A stretch of 64,000 nt of DNA from Cerrena zonata. Its lineage: Eukaryota; Basidiomycota; Agaricomycetes; Polyporales; Cerrenaceae. Position 1 is the first letter of the stretch. Each line of letters starts with the position of its first letter. Location of the stretch: the NCBI GenBank assembly GCA_038087015.1, contig JASBNA010000001.1:868001-932000 (forward strand), read 5' to 3'. Of the stretch, positions 35,034 through 47,298 are shown piece by piece. The notes under the pieces were generated by a model. That model ran no database searches. It was given only the letters and a program-made list of their open reading frames with translations, and was not told the origin of the DNA. The position numbers and the translations under genes are program-made.

Positions 35034-38008
35034 ATGTTGACGACCACCATTTTCTCTCTTCTATTTTTTTCTGGGTTTCAAGATGCAATTTTCGCCGCAC
35101 CGACCTCGGAAGCGCAAGCTCAGGCTCCTTTTAGTACTGGCTCGGAATTAATCACCACGCGTATGTTACGACATGGGTTTTCACCGGAATGTATCGTTCA
35201 GGGAACGGGTTGCATGTTGTTGTTATTCTAGGTCCTAGACGGAAACTCCAAGGCCGTTTTCTGCACATTACGGATATGCATCCAGACCCATACTACCGTG
35301 TGGACATGTCTCCAAACTCTGCTTGCCATCGAAGGAAACCGAAGAAGGAGAAGCCTCGGGCTGGAGAATATGGCATCCCATATGGGTGCGTGTTGTTTGT
35401 GTCAATTGACGCATATAGCTAGCTAATTTAGGACTTGTCTCTTGTTCCCTATGTTTTCCGTGTCTCCTTGTTCTCATGACGTCGGTAGCGAATGCGACTC
35501 GCCGTTTACCCTCACGAACCATACACTCGACTTCATTGACAAGAAGTGGAGCTCAGAGATCGATTTCGTCGTTTGTAAGTCTCCACTATTCTCTTCTATT
35601 CCCTGCTCTTTCCCCCTCTTCTTCTCGCTATTTATGTTCGTGTTTCTTCAAACCTTGTTCTCGTTCGCATGGGCTCACACAGTTCTTGAGCTTGGCTGAC
35701 TGAACTTAATTATACCTAGGGACAGGAGACAGTGCCAGGTTAGCAGCCAATACTCGCACCTATGTTTAAATCATCGCGTTCTAGCCTCTCTCTGACATGA
35801 CTTCGTACAATGGATAGACATGACAACGATCGTAAGTTGCCTAGGACAACCAAGGAGATTTACGAGTTGAACAGAGCAATGGCGCGGAGAATGGAGGACA
35901 TCTTCCTAAGCAAGGGGATTCCCGTCATTCCGACTATAGGTAAGCACATTTATTCTTGTGCTCAAGTCTGACTTGTGTAAACTCTAACTTCCGTATTTTC
36001 TACGGTTCCTTTCCCTCGTAGGCAATAATGACATTTGGCGTAAGACTCGCTTTCAGACTGGCTTATATCCACCGAGTTGACCATTTATACCTTTTACAGC
36101 GCATGTAAGAGTCAACATTTTTCTATGAAGATGGTTTCTGACATTTCCATGTCAGAACATTCTGCTGCCAGGTAAACGAGTGTTTTTCCGACCGCTTAGC
36201 TTTCCAACCCTACTTACATTGATTCAAACTGCGCAATAGGACCGAACGACATTACGTTTCAGTATTCCGCGTGAGTCGCGTCCCTTTCTTTCCCGCTTAA
36301 GTATCTCGAAAACGTGATCTCACACGATTGAACTGAATGGCAGAATCTGGAGATCCTTCATCCCATTCTCATCCTACCAGGTCTTCCAAAGAGGCGGTTA
36401 CTTTTCCGTCGACGTAATCCCGGGTTCGGTGGCGGCTATTAGCTTGAATACACTGTATTTCTATACATCTAACAAAGGTTCTTACCTTCCTTTCCTGATT
36501 GGTCTCTCATTCTCTTACCCATTCTCATTCATCCTATCATATCTGGTCTTCTGCTACACCTTCTTTCTCACATTGTTGCTATGGCAACAACAACCCAGCT
36601 GTGGGAGGATGCGATGCTAAAGATCCTGAGGACCCCGGGAACCTGCAATACGACTGGCTAGAGGTGCAGCTACAAACCTTCCGAAGTAGAGGGATGCAGG
36701 TGAGTATCCGCGTGTTGGCCGATGCGATTTTTTTTGTCTATCTCTATTAGATCGCGAAGAGAGATGCTGATGTTTAAATTGACCCGGTCCGTTTTAATTC
36801 TCCAGGTCTGGATGATAGGTCATGTCCCACCTTCCGCCAGTAATTACTACCCGGACTGCGTACGCTATCTTAGTCTGTTGACCCTCTTGTTCCCAGTTTG
36901 ACGAGACTCGACGTCTTCTAGCATGTTCGATACGTCGAACTGTCACTGCGATACCAAGATACGATCTTGGGTCATCTCTTTGGAGTAAGTCGTTCTCGCC
37001 AAGGTCTCCGTTGTCTATTTTACTGAACTTCGTATTGTCAGCACATGAATGTCGATCATGTAAGGGCCTCCGACGCCCACGATGTTAATTAACGGCTCTC
37101 ACGTCCGTCTCTTAGTTCTTCTTTCTAGATGCTCAAGCTGTTTCTGAAGACGTTCAAGGCGAATCATCTGACGAGGCCGATGGCGACGAAGGGGACCTAA
37201 AGAAGAAACATAAGGATTTATACGGGACCTTGCTCAAAAGTTTCAATCATATGCACAAGGTTTCGAAGTTGGACCATGACAACTATGCTGTCGTCAATGT
37301 CGCGCCCTCAGTGGTCCCGAATCCGTACCTGCCTTCGTTCCGAATCTTCTCGTACAATATTTCTGGATCCCCCTACATCCCAGGTGATCTCGGAGTTACT
37401 TTGGATAGTATAGGTTCGAGAGGCTTAACGGCACACTCTGAAGATTCGGATGGTTCTCCTCCTGATTGTCTAGACGACACTGAAGGACGTCAAAACTTGA
37501 CATTGGAGAAGACGTACAAGTGTCATTCGTCAAGACGTTGGAATTCTAGTCCGAACTCCCCCTCACGGAGGAACGGATTGTGGTCACCTCTCGGGTATGC
37601 CCAGGTAAGCTATACGGTTTAGGCGTTCTCAGGTCAACGACACACAAGACTATGCTGACACATTCTGTTTTCATTTAATTTTAGTACTACATACCGAACC
37701 TGAATGAAACGACGGGGAAACGGGCACCGAAGTTTAAGCTCGAGTACCTAACGTTCGAGCCCTCGTTGCTACATCCCCCCGAGGGATTAGAAGCGAGTCA
37801 GTTTCATTATCCTATACCGCTGAAGAATCTGCCACGCTCGTTGCGGAATAGCACGGTGACTAAATCGAAGTATGCGCCGTACAAAATGCAAGATCTGACT
37901 ATCCCTTCGTGGCTGAAGTTGGCGCGACGATTGGGGAAGGCGAAACACCAGAAACTTCGGACACGGTTTCGGAGATATATGTACATGGGGCTTGATGAGG
38001 AGCGGTAG
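35034..38008 (+). CDS. PPN1: Vacuolar endopolyphosphatase (Ppn1-type)
   Basis: About fourteen exons. Checked ones include 35034-35160, 35232-35385, 35720-35738 (19 nt), 36100-36104 (5 nt) and 36156-36171 (16 nt). The N-terminus MLTTTIFSLLFFSGFQDAIFA is a signal anchor. Calcineurin-like phosphoesterase motifs run in order: FLHITDMHPDPYY (DxH), WTGDSARHDND (GDxxRHD), TIGNNDIWPHN (GNND), MIGHVPPSASNYYPDC and LGHLFGHMNVDHFFF (GHxH-like). These are the diagnostic Ppn1 blocks. A long acidic insert (DEADGDEGDLKKK) precedes the C-terminal part, which ends FRRYMYMGLDEER. It cleaves long-chain polyphosphate in the vacuole. The metal-site motifs are split among very small exons. All active-site residues are present. 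Confidence 0.92.
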
Positions 38009-39023
38009 GGGATGGGATTGTTGTGTGTCCGTGTATGATACGTCGAGGATGGTGTTTGATACAGGTAGCAGAGAGGGCGATTGGACGATTAGAATTTATT
38101 TGATCAGAGGGAGAGATTGGACGGATCTGGGCTGGCGAGAAAGACCGGCCGGCGGATCAGCAGATGATGGAAGAGGGGGAAAGATTACCACGGTGAGGCG
38201 GATTTTCTTTGGCTAAATGGACGCCGGGCTAGAGGAAATGCTGGCGCAAGTTGTGTGGCGGGTGAATGAATGAGAGCAGGGGAGAATGAGACTTGCGGAT
38301 TGGGTGTGGTCCGGGTTGTGTGAGAGCAGGAGGTACCGAAGGTGTACTAGAGGAGAGAGAGCCCTGCACCCTGGCCTCGTCAGCTGAATCATAATCTGCA
38401 TCTACGCATCCCACCTTGGAGGAATCTCTCTCTATCGTCTATCGCGAACGTAAACAGCGTTGCCTTGACCACCGACGACATCTGGTGCATCGCAGGATTG
38501 AATCTCTCGTTCGGAACGCAGCTGCTGTTTGCGTCTGCCGTCTGTGCTTTAGTTTATATAGAGCGCAGTGCAGGGCTTGTTGAAGCGACCGGGGGTCCGC
38601 CAGGGGCATTACAGTACTAGCAGCCAGTGTTTACATTCTACATTTGTTCTCAGCGTTCGTAGCGTTCGCATCTTTGTTCGTTTGCATTCGGCTTTCTCTT
38701 CGTTTTCGACCCTCGCTTTCACTCGCTTTTGTTTTTGAGCTTCATCCGGGGTGCTGCCCTGAGTTGCCCACGCAGGGTCCCATCAGCATCTTCATCTTCA
38801 ATTCTTGTCATCTGCATCACCCCTCTTGTTCTCTGACCGCTGTCTGCGCCTGTCCCTTGGGCCTGTACATTCCTCCTCTTTGCCTTTCCAACTTTCTCTT
38901 TTCCTCCTTCGCACTTGCTCTCTTTCGCTCTCTCTGCCGGCTGGTCCGTCTCCCTCACTGCTGCTGCACCACACCCTCCTTACCTCTCTCTGTCTATATC
39001 CCCCCCTCCCCCCGCTATCGTAC
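38009..39023. other. Intergenic plus long C/T-rich 5' leader of the RFX gene
   Basis: From about 38640 to 39023 the plus strand is very rich in C and T with many CTCT and TTTC runs. This looks like a core promoter or leader. An in-frame ATG at 38805 stays open to the proposed start at 39024, but the intervening peptide is low-complexity Ser/Leu. Confidence 0.5.
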
Positions 39024-42000
39024 ATGGCCGCCGTCAATCTGCATATGCTGCCAGCAAACGGCCCCTTCGACTTCCTCCCAAACCACCACCCCCACTCGCG
39101 CTCAAACTCGGTCTCCTCCTCCTCCTCCCACTCGCCTCACTCCAGACCCCAGTCTTCCCAGGGTGCCCTCTTGCGAACCCCGGCTCTTATTCCTGCGTCC
39201 GCCGAGGACCTCTATCGTGCCTCCTTCCACACAACCGGCTTCCACCCAGACCACACCCGCATCCCGTCGGACACCTCCATCTACTCACTCGCATCCACAG
39301 AGCTCATCACCCCTGCCGACTCGCCCCCCAATCACAACATCACCAATCCCGCCCTGAAGAACCATTTGCGCCACAGTCACATCCGTGCACGGGTCGCTGC
39401 TTCCCCTTATCCTCGAGACGCCGACGTTCACTCGTCCTCCAGCGAGACCGAGGACTTGGCCATGTATCTCGGTCCCACCGCGACAGACTACAACAATGCC
39501 ATGTTCGCCGACCCTCAGATGCTCGGTGGGATCTCACCCGAGACTATCAACCCCGTTGGTGTCTATCACAATAGGATGAGCATGAACCCGGACCACGCGC
39601 TTGAGAAGCTTGCTGCCAATGTTCGTGCAGCCACCACTACGAGTGCGTCAGATAGGGCGAAGCAGATATTTGTGCAGGCATGGTACGTTTCCATCACTCT
39701 AGCTCTACCGCCCCCTTCCCCCCATTGCTTGTTGTTCGCCTGTCTAATCGAAACGCTTCAATTCCAGGTTGACTGCCAACTACGCCCCTTACCCCGACGG
39801 GAACGTCCCACGACAAGGTCTTTACTTCTCTTATCGTCGAGTCTGCGACCAGTATGGTATTCCACACATCAACACCGCCACCCTTGGTAAAGCCATCAGA
39901 TTGTGTTTCCCTACAATCAAGACGCGGCGCCTGGGTGTAAGAGGTAACAGTAAATATCACTGTACGTGTCGTTTCGTTTCGATCACGATCATGTCAAACT
40001 GACAGGTGTTCTTCCGACAGACTGCGGTATACGCCCTGCGACCTCCGCCGAAGCCGAATTCTTGCAGGATTATATCCGCAAATCGAACAATAATGCCGCT
40101 CAGCAGTCGGTCAATGCAGCAAGGATAGCTAGCGAGCAAGCCGAGGCTAACAGGGGTGAAGACCGCTCCGATGAAGATGATGAAGAGGACTCAGATGCTC
40201 AGAGCTCTGGTAATGCCTCGAAACGCAACTCCCTCAACCTTGGTAATCCAACTCAAAACGTGGTCGACTTCCCCGACGAAAAAACGCCTACTGCTGCTAC
40301 CTTGCTCTCACAAGCTCAAGGGACCCAGCGACCGGCTTCAGCTTCATTCCCCCCTCAAGCACCTATCCGTCGGCACACACAACCGCCTGAGGGACCTTTA
40401 TCTGTCTCAACTCACCCCTCTCCCTCCGCGGAGAACAAGGCTGCGTTGCCTTACATGTCAGGATCAGGTCCCCTCTCCGTTCGTCAGATGGTTCATTTCC
40501 CTTCCATCGAAGAGGCGCTTGGAAGCAACTCGACCTCCCCTCATGCCGTACTTGCTCGGGAAGTGTGGAGCTGGTTCCAGGACCATCTCGACTCCCTGCT
40601 TGATGTTATTCGAGCCTTCCGGTTTGATCAGTTTGAAGTGCACATTCGCTCGTTCTGGTCGACACTCTCGCCGCAACATCGTGAAGTCATTCATGCACCT
40701 ATTGTTGCCGGTTTGATGGCCAAAGCCGATGCAATTGTCTACGACGTATGTATAAACCGCCGGGATCTCTTTGACAGGTGCTCCAATTCTGACTATTTCA
40801 CATTTACAGGAAATTCTTGAGTTCCTCCGGTCACAGATGCTATCACCCATCCCTGCAGTTTCAATTGCCGGCCTTCGTAATCTTGCCGACAAGATGGAAA
40901 AGATCCTGCTCGTTTCTTTGGAGGGTTACGGTACCACTTTTGTGGAACCCAAAGTTGAACTTGGCGCTCGATTTGGACATCTCGTCTGTAAGTGCGCCAA
41001 TCTGAAATCATGCTCATTCTTTCGAATGGGCAGTGTATGATTAACTCCGTACTAATCAAACTTTCTTTCGTAGTGCGATTCCTCGACATGTATCAGGTCA
41101 CGCAAGCTTTGTCCACCGTCCTGACTAACCCCAAGCAGCTCGCTGAGATGCGCCGGTCATGGCAGAAGGTTGACTTCGAGTCGGTGCGGAATCAGTCTGC
41201 GCTTGTTTGCAACTGTCGGCACGAGGATCTGCTTCAATTGCTTGAGGTGGAATTCGTCGGTTTGCTTGATGCACTTGTCAAAAGCTCGGAGCCTGTGAGA
41301 GACGTGATGTCTTGGGCGGACAAGTGCTGTGATCGTTTGATGGCAAATCGTGGAAGTGAAGACCGTGCCACAATGAGCTCCAGGAGCGTCCTCATTCGGT
41401 GGGGCTATGTTACGAGCCAAGTGATGAGAGATTTGGTAAGCTTTCCTTGCACACCCTTCTCCCGCTCAGGTGTAACTAACCACATTGTTTTCTTTTTTCC
41501 TTCCGTTGCGTAGACCATTCGAAGTGATCCCACCTTCGGCGCATTCCAAATCCTCAAACTGTTCCTCGAGTACGTGTTTGACATTGTTCCATGATTGATC
41601 GGAATATTAGGAGCTGACTCCATTTCTATTACCTTTGTAGTGATTGGATTTCGCTCAATGTTCTCAGGAGTGTCGCTCTATCGACCAACTCGGTTGCCGC
41701 ATCAGTGGAACCCATGATGCAGTCCCAGTACCTCACATTGTCACCTATGCCGGGCCAAGAATCGTTCCCGAACCCGCTGGACACTCGTCCCCACCATGGC
41801 ATGGTCGCGAACACACCCGACAACATCAAGCATGCTCGCGGCGCTTCAACACGACCCCTTCCCTTCTGGGTCGCTCGAGTCGACGTCTTTCACACCTGAC
41901 GCGTTCAGTTCGTTGTCGTACATGGATGCCAGCTCCCAAGATGGTTCGCTTCCCGTGAACAACTCTGAGCTTGGCTTCCCCGACTATGTCTCCGGGTCGT

Positions 42001-42125
42001 CAACCTTTGACATGAATTCGTTCAACACACATGAACTTGGGATCAGTGCTGAGGCCACGCCACCACCCTCCGGCAGCGAGCCTGATACCGATTCCGAGTC
42101 GAGTAATCTCAAGACGGAATCGTAA
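39024..42125 (+). CDS. RFX-family transcription factor, one frame break near the 3' end
   Basis: Exons are 39024-39682, 39768-39961, 40021-40745, 40810-40987, 41074-41435, 41514-41569 and 41641-42125. The N-terminal 200 residues are Ser/Pro/His-rich. The RFX DNA-binding winged helix has WLTANYAPYPDGNVPRQGLY, FSYRRVCDQYG, NTATLGKAIRLCFPTIKTRR and LGVRGNSKYHYCGI. The RFX dimerisation region follows, with VVLTCN-like helices (LEFLRSQMLSPIP, VRFLDMYQVTQALSTVL, ILKLFLDDWISLNVL). Fungal homologues (Sak1, Crt1/Rfx1) control the cell cycle, DNA damage response and morphogenesis. In the last exon the frame shifts near 41831. Removing one base joins MVANTPDNIK to MLAALQHDPFPSGS and restores phase. Confidence 0.92.
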
Positions 42126-42679
42126 TATGCTCATGGCATTATCATGCTCATCTGCTCACATGAATGGGGATCTTCGTAAGGTGGATATAGTTGATTTATG
42201 GACGATATACTTTAACCTCGCCAACGTGCTAATAATTCTTTTCGGGCCTTTCTTGCTTTTCCACCTCGTTTGCACTAATTATTATGAACCCTTCCTTTGT
42301 TTTCTATACTCTCTCGTTTCTCCCTCCTCTCTTCACTTTCACTGTTTCTGTTTACTAGCGAATTTACCGCCTTCCTCTACTGATTTTACTTACCTACCTA
42401 TCTGTATCGCCTGCTCTCGAAGTTCCATATGTAAATACCCATGTATTCACAGATTCCATACCGGCTTTGGCTGGTTAATCCAACCTGGCCGTGACCAATT
42501 TCTCAATAAGTAGGATAGTGGAGTGCAGCAAAACACTGAGTTCATTTTAGGATTAAGAAATGGAAATACGGATATGGTAGAGATGTGATACGGGTAAGGC
42601 CGGTAAAGATCCTCCATGCATGCTACTAGTACTACTACGATCGAAACGGTGACAGTTACTATTGCAACTTCTATACCCC
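42126..42679. other. Convergent 3' UTR region
   Basis: This lies between RFX (plus) and the BFR1-like gene (minus). It is T- and C-rich. No gene seen. Confidence 0.45.
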
Positions 42680-44468
42680 TTATTCCTCTTTCTTTTCTTC
42701 ATCCTCGGCGACATCCTCTGACTTCTCTTCAACCTCTTCCGACGGAGGAACGTCAGCATCAGCAGGCGCCGATTCAGGTTCTGCTTCGCCGTTGGATGGA
42801 GTAAGCTCTCCGGACGGTGGTGGAACAGCGTCATGCTTGTCAGAGGAGGAACCAATGAGACGACGAATTTCAGCTTCAGCTTTCTCCTTGTTCTCAGCAG
42901 TCACACGAGCCTGGTTAGCCTCGAACCACGTCTTCTTCGTCTTCAGGTCCTCGGTTACTCGTGGGAGGTCGGCGGAGGACGTGGGCGGAGGTATTGACAG
43001 TGAGAGGAGAGCTGAGAGAGTTGATAATGGGATATTAAGCTGGCCTGATGATGGGTTCTCTGAGGAGTTCGAGTTGGAAGCAGAGACGGGCTTCGAACCA
43101 CCCTTCTTGCCCTTCTTACCCTTACCGCCGACGAAGTAGGATACATCTTCTTCACCCTTCTTCTTACGCGCGACTAGACCCTCCTGAGCTTCGACCTTTC
43201 GAATTTCGAGTTTGGGAACGCCGGTGAGTTCAGCCTTATCTACCAAATTAGTTGATAGAGCGGCTGGTGTCGAAGTCTTGCCAGAGAAGTAATCAATGAG
43301 AGTTTGGCAGTCCTCAATCTGGGCCTGGAAAGCAGGAACAGGCAGCCTCGTCGCGAAGACGATCAGCAATTTCCGACTTCTTGGCCTCGGCTTCGGCAGC
43401 ACGTTGGGCACGGTGTCTCTCCTCACGTTTCGCCCTGTCCTCGTTGACCTTCGCCCAATAACGGTCGTTAGCCTCACGGAAGCGTTGAGCAGATTCCCTC
43501 TTTTGACCATAGAAGGTATCAAGTTGACCTTGCAGGGAAGTGCGCTCGTCCAGAAGTTTGCTTCGGTTAGCGTATGCTTCGTCGCCTTCCTTCTTCAGTG
43601 CGTCGAGCTCAGTCTTAATAGCATCGTAACGCTCAGAAATGGCTTTCGCTTCTGGGTCGTCAAGCTGTTTACGGAGCTCGTCAGCAGCGGCACGGTCCTT
43701 CTCGATGTTTTCCTGTTCGGCTTGGAAGCCCTCGACTGTCCGACGGTTTCGTTTAAGTTGGGTAATTTCAGCCAGAGCGCGCTTCTCATCTGCAATCTTC
43801 AAGGTACCAGATTCAACTTGTTTGTCCAGTTGCCTGTACAGGATAATTAGAATGGAAGATACATATATTGAGGTTATAACTCACTTAATGCGGTCATCAA
43901 CTTCGGCAACTGTCTTATATGGGATTTTGCCTCTTGCGGCATTAAGGTCTTTAATCTAAGACCAGATGTTCAGAAGGTGTCACTAGCATGGGATAGGAAT
44001 AAAATATTACCTTCTTTTGAACACCGTCCTGGATGTATTTAAGTTGGTCAAAGACTTTACCACGAGCAAGCTTAGTCGACGACTGCTGGCCACGAATTGA
44101 ATCCAATTCGGCACGAAGCTGATTACGCCTTTCATTCCCCGCACCACCTTTCGACGTCAACGAGATCTTCTCCTTGACTGCGGTCTAACATAAAACGGTG
44201 TCGTGTGGTGAGCCATGTGTCAATAGCCGAGCAAGCCTGAGTAACTCACTAGCTTGACTTGGACGCTATCAATCTCAGCCTGAATGCGTTGCTGCTCAGC
44301 ATCGTAGATCTTTTTGTCAGGTCTGCCAGAGCCGTAAGAAGTGGGCTCGGAGGGGACTGGGGAAGGAGCGGCGGGAGTGGCAGACCCGTTGGTGGAGGGT
44401 GTGACAGCAGGCTTTTGCTTTTTACCGGGACCGCTGGTGGATGCAGTCTTTGCTTTTACACTGGCCAT
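42680..44468 (-). CDS. BFR1-like coiled-coil RNA-associated protein, one frame break
   Basis: Exons on the minus strand are 44250-44468, 44011-44184, 43885-43955 and 42680-43833. The N-terminus is low-complexity. The rest is long coiled coil: KKIYDAEQQRIQAEIDSVQ, NERRNQLRAELDSIRGQQ, IKDLNAARGKIPYKTVAEVD, IKQLDKQVESGTLKIADEKR, FYGQKRESAQRFREANDRYW and FQAQIEDCQTLIDYFSGK. The order fits Bfr1 (nuclear segregation protein), a polysome- and mRNP-associated factor of about 500 residues. The frame breaks around 43338-43346: the ADRLRDEA frame ends a few codons later, while VPAFQAQIEDC continues in the next frame. Removing one base joins them and restores the exon phase. Confidence 0.85.
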
Positions 44469-44765
44469 TTGTGAGCGGGATATGGGGCAACGTTCGAGAC
44501 AAAACTAAGATGCGAAGTGGTGGTGGTAGGTGGACAAATTCGTGAGGGAGCCAATGCTGGAGACCGGAATGCCACCGACACTGTAACCGTCCGCCCGAAT
44601 TCATAATTCCCGTGACGTGGCTCGCTGATCGTGATCGACAGAATATCTCGAATCATACCATACCCAAGCTGGATAACACAACATTGACCGTACAGAAAGA
44701 AAGCAAGTATTATACATAACATAATAGCGAAAGGAGGAAGAAAAACAACCGGTCAATGGGATCCC

Positions 44766-45500
44766 TCATATCAGGATTTTTTGGTCCAACTTCTCCACTT
44801 CCTTGTAACATTCATCATATAATTCCCGGTAATCCTCCACCTTGTCCTCCACACCCTCCTTCTTTTTTACTCTCCTCTTTTGGTCGGGACAGATCATCAC
44901 ACAGCTTGTTGGTCGCTTTGTTGAGCTCGCATGTCCGAGCTCTTCTTTTGATGTTACGAAAACATAGGGTACTCCGGCGTCTTCACTAAGCACTGGCAAA
45001 TGAGAGATGATGTCTATCGGTGTGATATCCGCAGCGAGAACGAGAAGGCTGAAGGACCAAGGTTTAGTGTTTGTGGAAAGACTTAAGGACATAACAACAT
45101 ACCCCTTCTCTCCTTTTCGAATACCCTTGACAACTTCCTTCACACCACGCTTCACTTGACGATTCTTAGAGGCTGCAAGTAATAAATAGTTAGGTACAAG
45201 CGGGCTGAAAATAAGCAGAGAGGACGCACCTTTCTTAATGGTCTTGTGAAGCTTCTTCACTAATTTCTTTTGTGCGAGGGGATGGGCAATAGGCGATAGA
45301 TCCTCTAATGGGATAACGATCTCCTCCCTAGCTTTCTTTTCAGGCTATAGTACAGTCAGCCATCTAGCGATACTGAAAATAAACGAATGCGCACGAACCT
45401 TGGTCACTTCAACATTTTCCATCTCGACATCTTCTGCGACCTCGGTGGGTTGGATTTCGGAGCGTCTCCTCTCCTTCTTTTCTGACTTGTCCTTGGCCAT
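44766..45500 (-). CDS. NHP2: H/ACA snoRNP protein NHP2
   Basis: Exons on the minus strand are 45399-45500, 45230-45344, 45103-45172 and 44766-45048 (189 residues). The N-terminus is acidic and lysine-rich (MAKDKSEKKERRRSEI). The L7Ae/Nhp2 fold has PLAQKKLVKKLHKTIKKAS, NRQVKRGVKEVVKGIRKGE, GLLVLAADITPIDIISHLPV and LSEDAGVPYVFVTSKEELG. The block VPYVFVTSKEELG with HASSTKRPTS supports NHP2 over Snu13 or ribosomal L7a. It functions with Cbf5, Nop10 and Gar1 in rRNA pseudouridylation. An extra tail after the fold (KKKEGVEDKVEDYRELYDE) is charged. Confidence 0.93.
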
Positions 45501-45799
45501 TGTTTGGGTGTTTTGATATGTGTGAAGTAAGGAGGAGTATGAAGTCGGTAATCTGTAGCTAAAGACGAATGCAATAAAGGCAACTCCAGAATAAACTTGC
45601 AGAAATTCCCGGATAGACGCTAGGGTCACATGATCGATCCTTTACGATTTCTCTAGATTTAAAGTTTTACTGTTGGAATCAAACTCAATAATGAGGAAGG
45701 AGAGGATGAATCATATTGCATAGGTGTCATAGGGTGCTACTAGTAATACAAATGAGCCGGTAGTAGTGGCATAGAATGCATGTACAGATGTCAGGAAAT

Positions 45800-46935
45800 T
45801 CAGTAGTATAACATGAAAAGTATAAATGGAGTGCATAACATCATGATAAGGAACATTATGAACCAACCTCCCTCACGCTGGTAAGTCGGATACAGGTTCA
45901 CAAACATAGGAAAATGAGTTTGGTTGGTAGCAGGAACCTTGTAAAAGTCCTCAAGCACAGGAGATGTGTCTATGCGTTTCTGGAACGGAAGGGAGAGTAA
46001 ACGGTAAAACTGTTTGGGGTACCATAGTGGGACGAGGGTCCAACCGACTACAAAGTAAACCCAGCCTAGAACCATCCAGAAAATATAGATGGAGTTCGGT
46101 ATGGGGTCTTTGCGCCACCATTTGTAGGATTCTTTGAGGTAAGGCCCAGTTTCATATTTCAATTGCCATCGGCGATACCTGAATTCGCTAATGACGTCTT
46201 TGCGAAATTGACGTATGATCTTCAGGGGCTCTGGAGGTTCTTCTGTTTAAAGGCGTGGGTATATGTCGAGAAAAGATGGAAGGAATTACGAACCGGCGAC
46301 ACGAAGACAGTCATCTGCATCTAGTAGCAAAGTGAGAGCAAGAACGGACATCTTATTGGGATCTTTGGTGGGCACAAGCCTCCCTCTAAGACAATCGATA
46401 GGCTAAGCAAAATATAGATTCATAAGCGAGTTTTTGACGAGCTTTCACGAAAGTCCTACTTACGATGCAGTTCACCATATTCCACGCCTTCATGACGCGC
46501 GAAAGATCGAAGGATCCATCAGGCTCGAGAGGGAAGATAGATTGTAGATGTGACTCCATGTTCAACGAGTTCACGGATGGATACCACATTACACGAATCG
46601 TTCTATTCTTCAAGTTAGTTTTCAGGCCGGAAGGAAACGAACGCGATACGCGGTACATACCCCGCCAAAGGTCGTTGGTATCGAATAACGGAATACCGGT
46701 GACCATCCCGGTCCCATATTCTGAACCAGTATGCAGGCTTTATCTTTCGAGCACGTCTTTGCTCGAGCTCTTCGGGAGGTGGATAGAATACGTGTTTATA
46801 TAAGGGAAAGATATCAGGACTACCCCAGTATCTCGCTTTCACAGCGAGCTTCCGAACGCCTTTTCTGAGCTTGATTCGCCAGATAGGTTGAGGTTCGAAG
46901 AGGGCATCCATATCAATCTCCCTGAGGACTGGCAT
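45800..46935 (-). CDS. Unknown protein with two C-terminal membrane helices, one frame break
   Basis: Exons on the minus strand are 46464-46935, then two more, ending at 45800. The N-terminal half has IWRIKLRKGVRKLAVKARYW, KHVFYPPPEELEQRRARKIK and AYWFRIWDRDGTGIPLFDT. The middle has IRVMWYPSVNSLNMESHLQS and VLALTLLLDADDCLRVA. The C-terminal part has two hydrophobic segments: IYIFWMVLGWVYFVVGWTLV and GWFIMFLIMMLCTPFILFML. There is a frame break in GATGGTCACC (46699-46708). Dropping one base gives WDRDGTGIPLF, and the exon length becomes a multiple of three. I do not recognise the family. Aromatic- and basic-rich soluble parts around a hairpin of helices suggest a membrane-bound protein, location unknown. 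Confidence 0.68.
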
Positions 46936-47298
46936 CGTTTAGAGAGCTATCAGAGAGGTGTATGGAGATGATCAGGCTAGGGTAGCAAGGGAGGCGTCTT
47001 TTCGCAGACTGAGGTATATCAGTGTAAGTAAACGCCGAGACGTTCCGAGGCGACATGACGAGATAAAACGAAGCGGTAACCAGCAAAGTACAAGACGGTT
47101 GTATAGAGCCAATGTATATTCTTGTTCTCGTCGCAAACGAGAGCAAACGACCTGAGTTATACGAGTAAAGACAACAACACCTTGGGCGCTTCCGAATACA
47201 ACTCCTCCCCAATCAAGCAAGTTTGGTTTTATATATTCAACGGATATATGGACCTACATTTTCACACGACTTTTCTTGTCTTTAGCCCTTCACTTACT
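46936..47298. other. Intergenic, about 360 bp
   Basis: This holds the promoter of the 2-TM gene and 3' flank of the JmjC gene. Small frames on both strands are not supported. Confidence 0.45.

Noticed and set aside
38644..39357. 237-residue Ser/Pro-rich frame
   Set aside because: It is an out-of-frame shadow of the RFX first exon and its C/T-rich leader.
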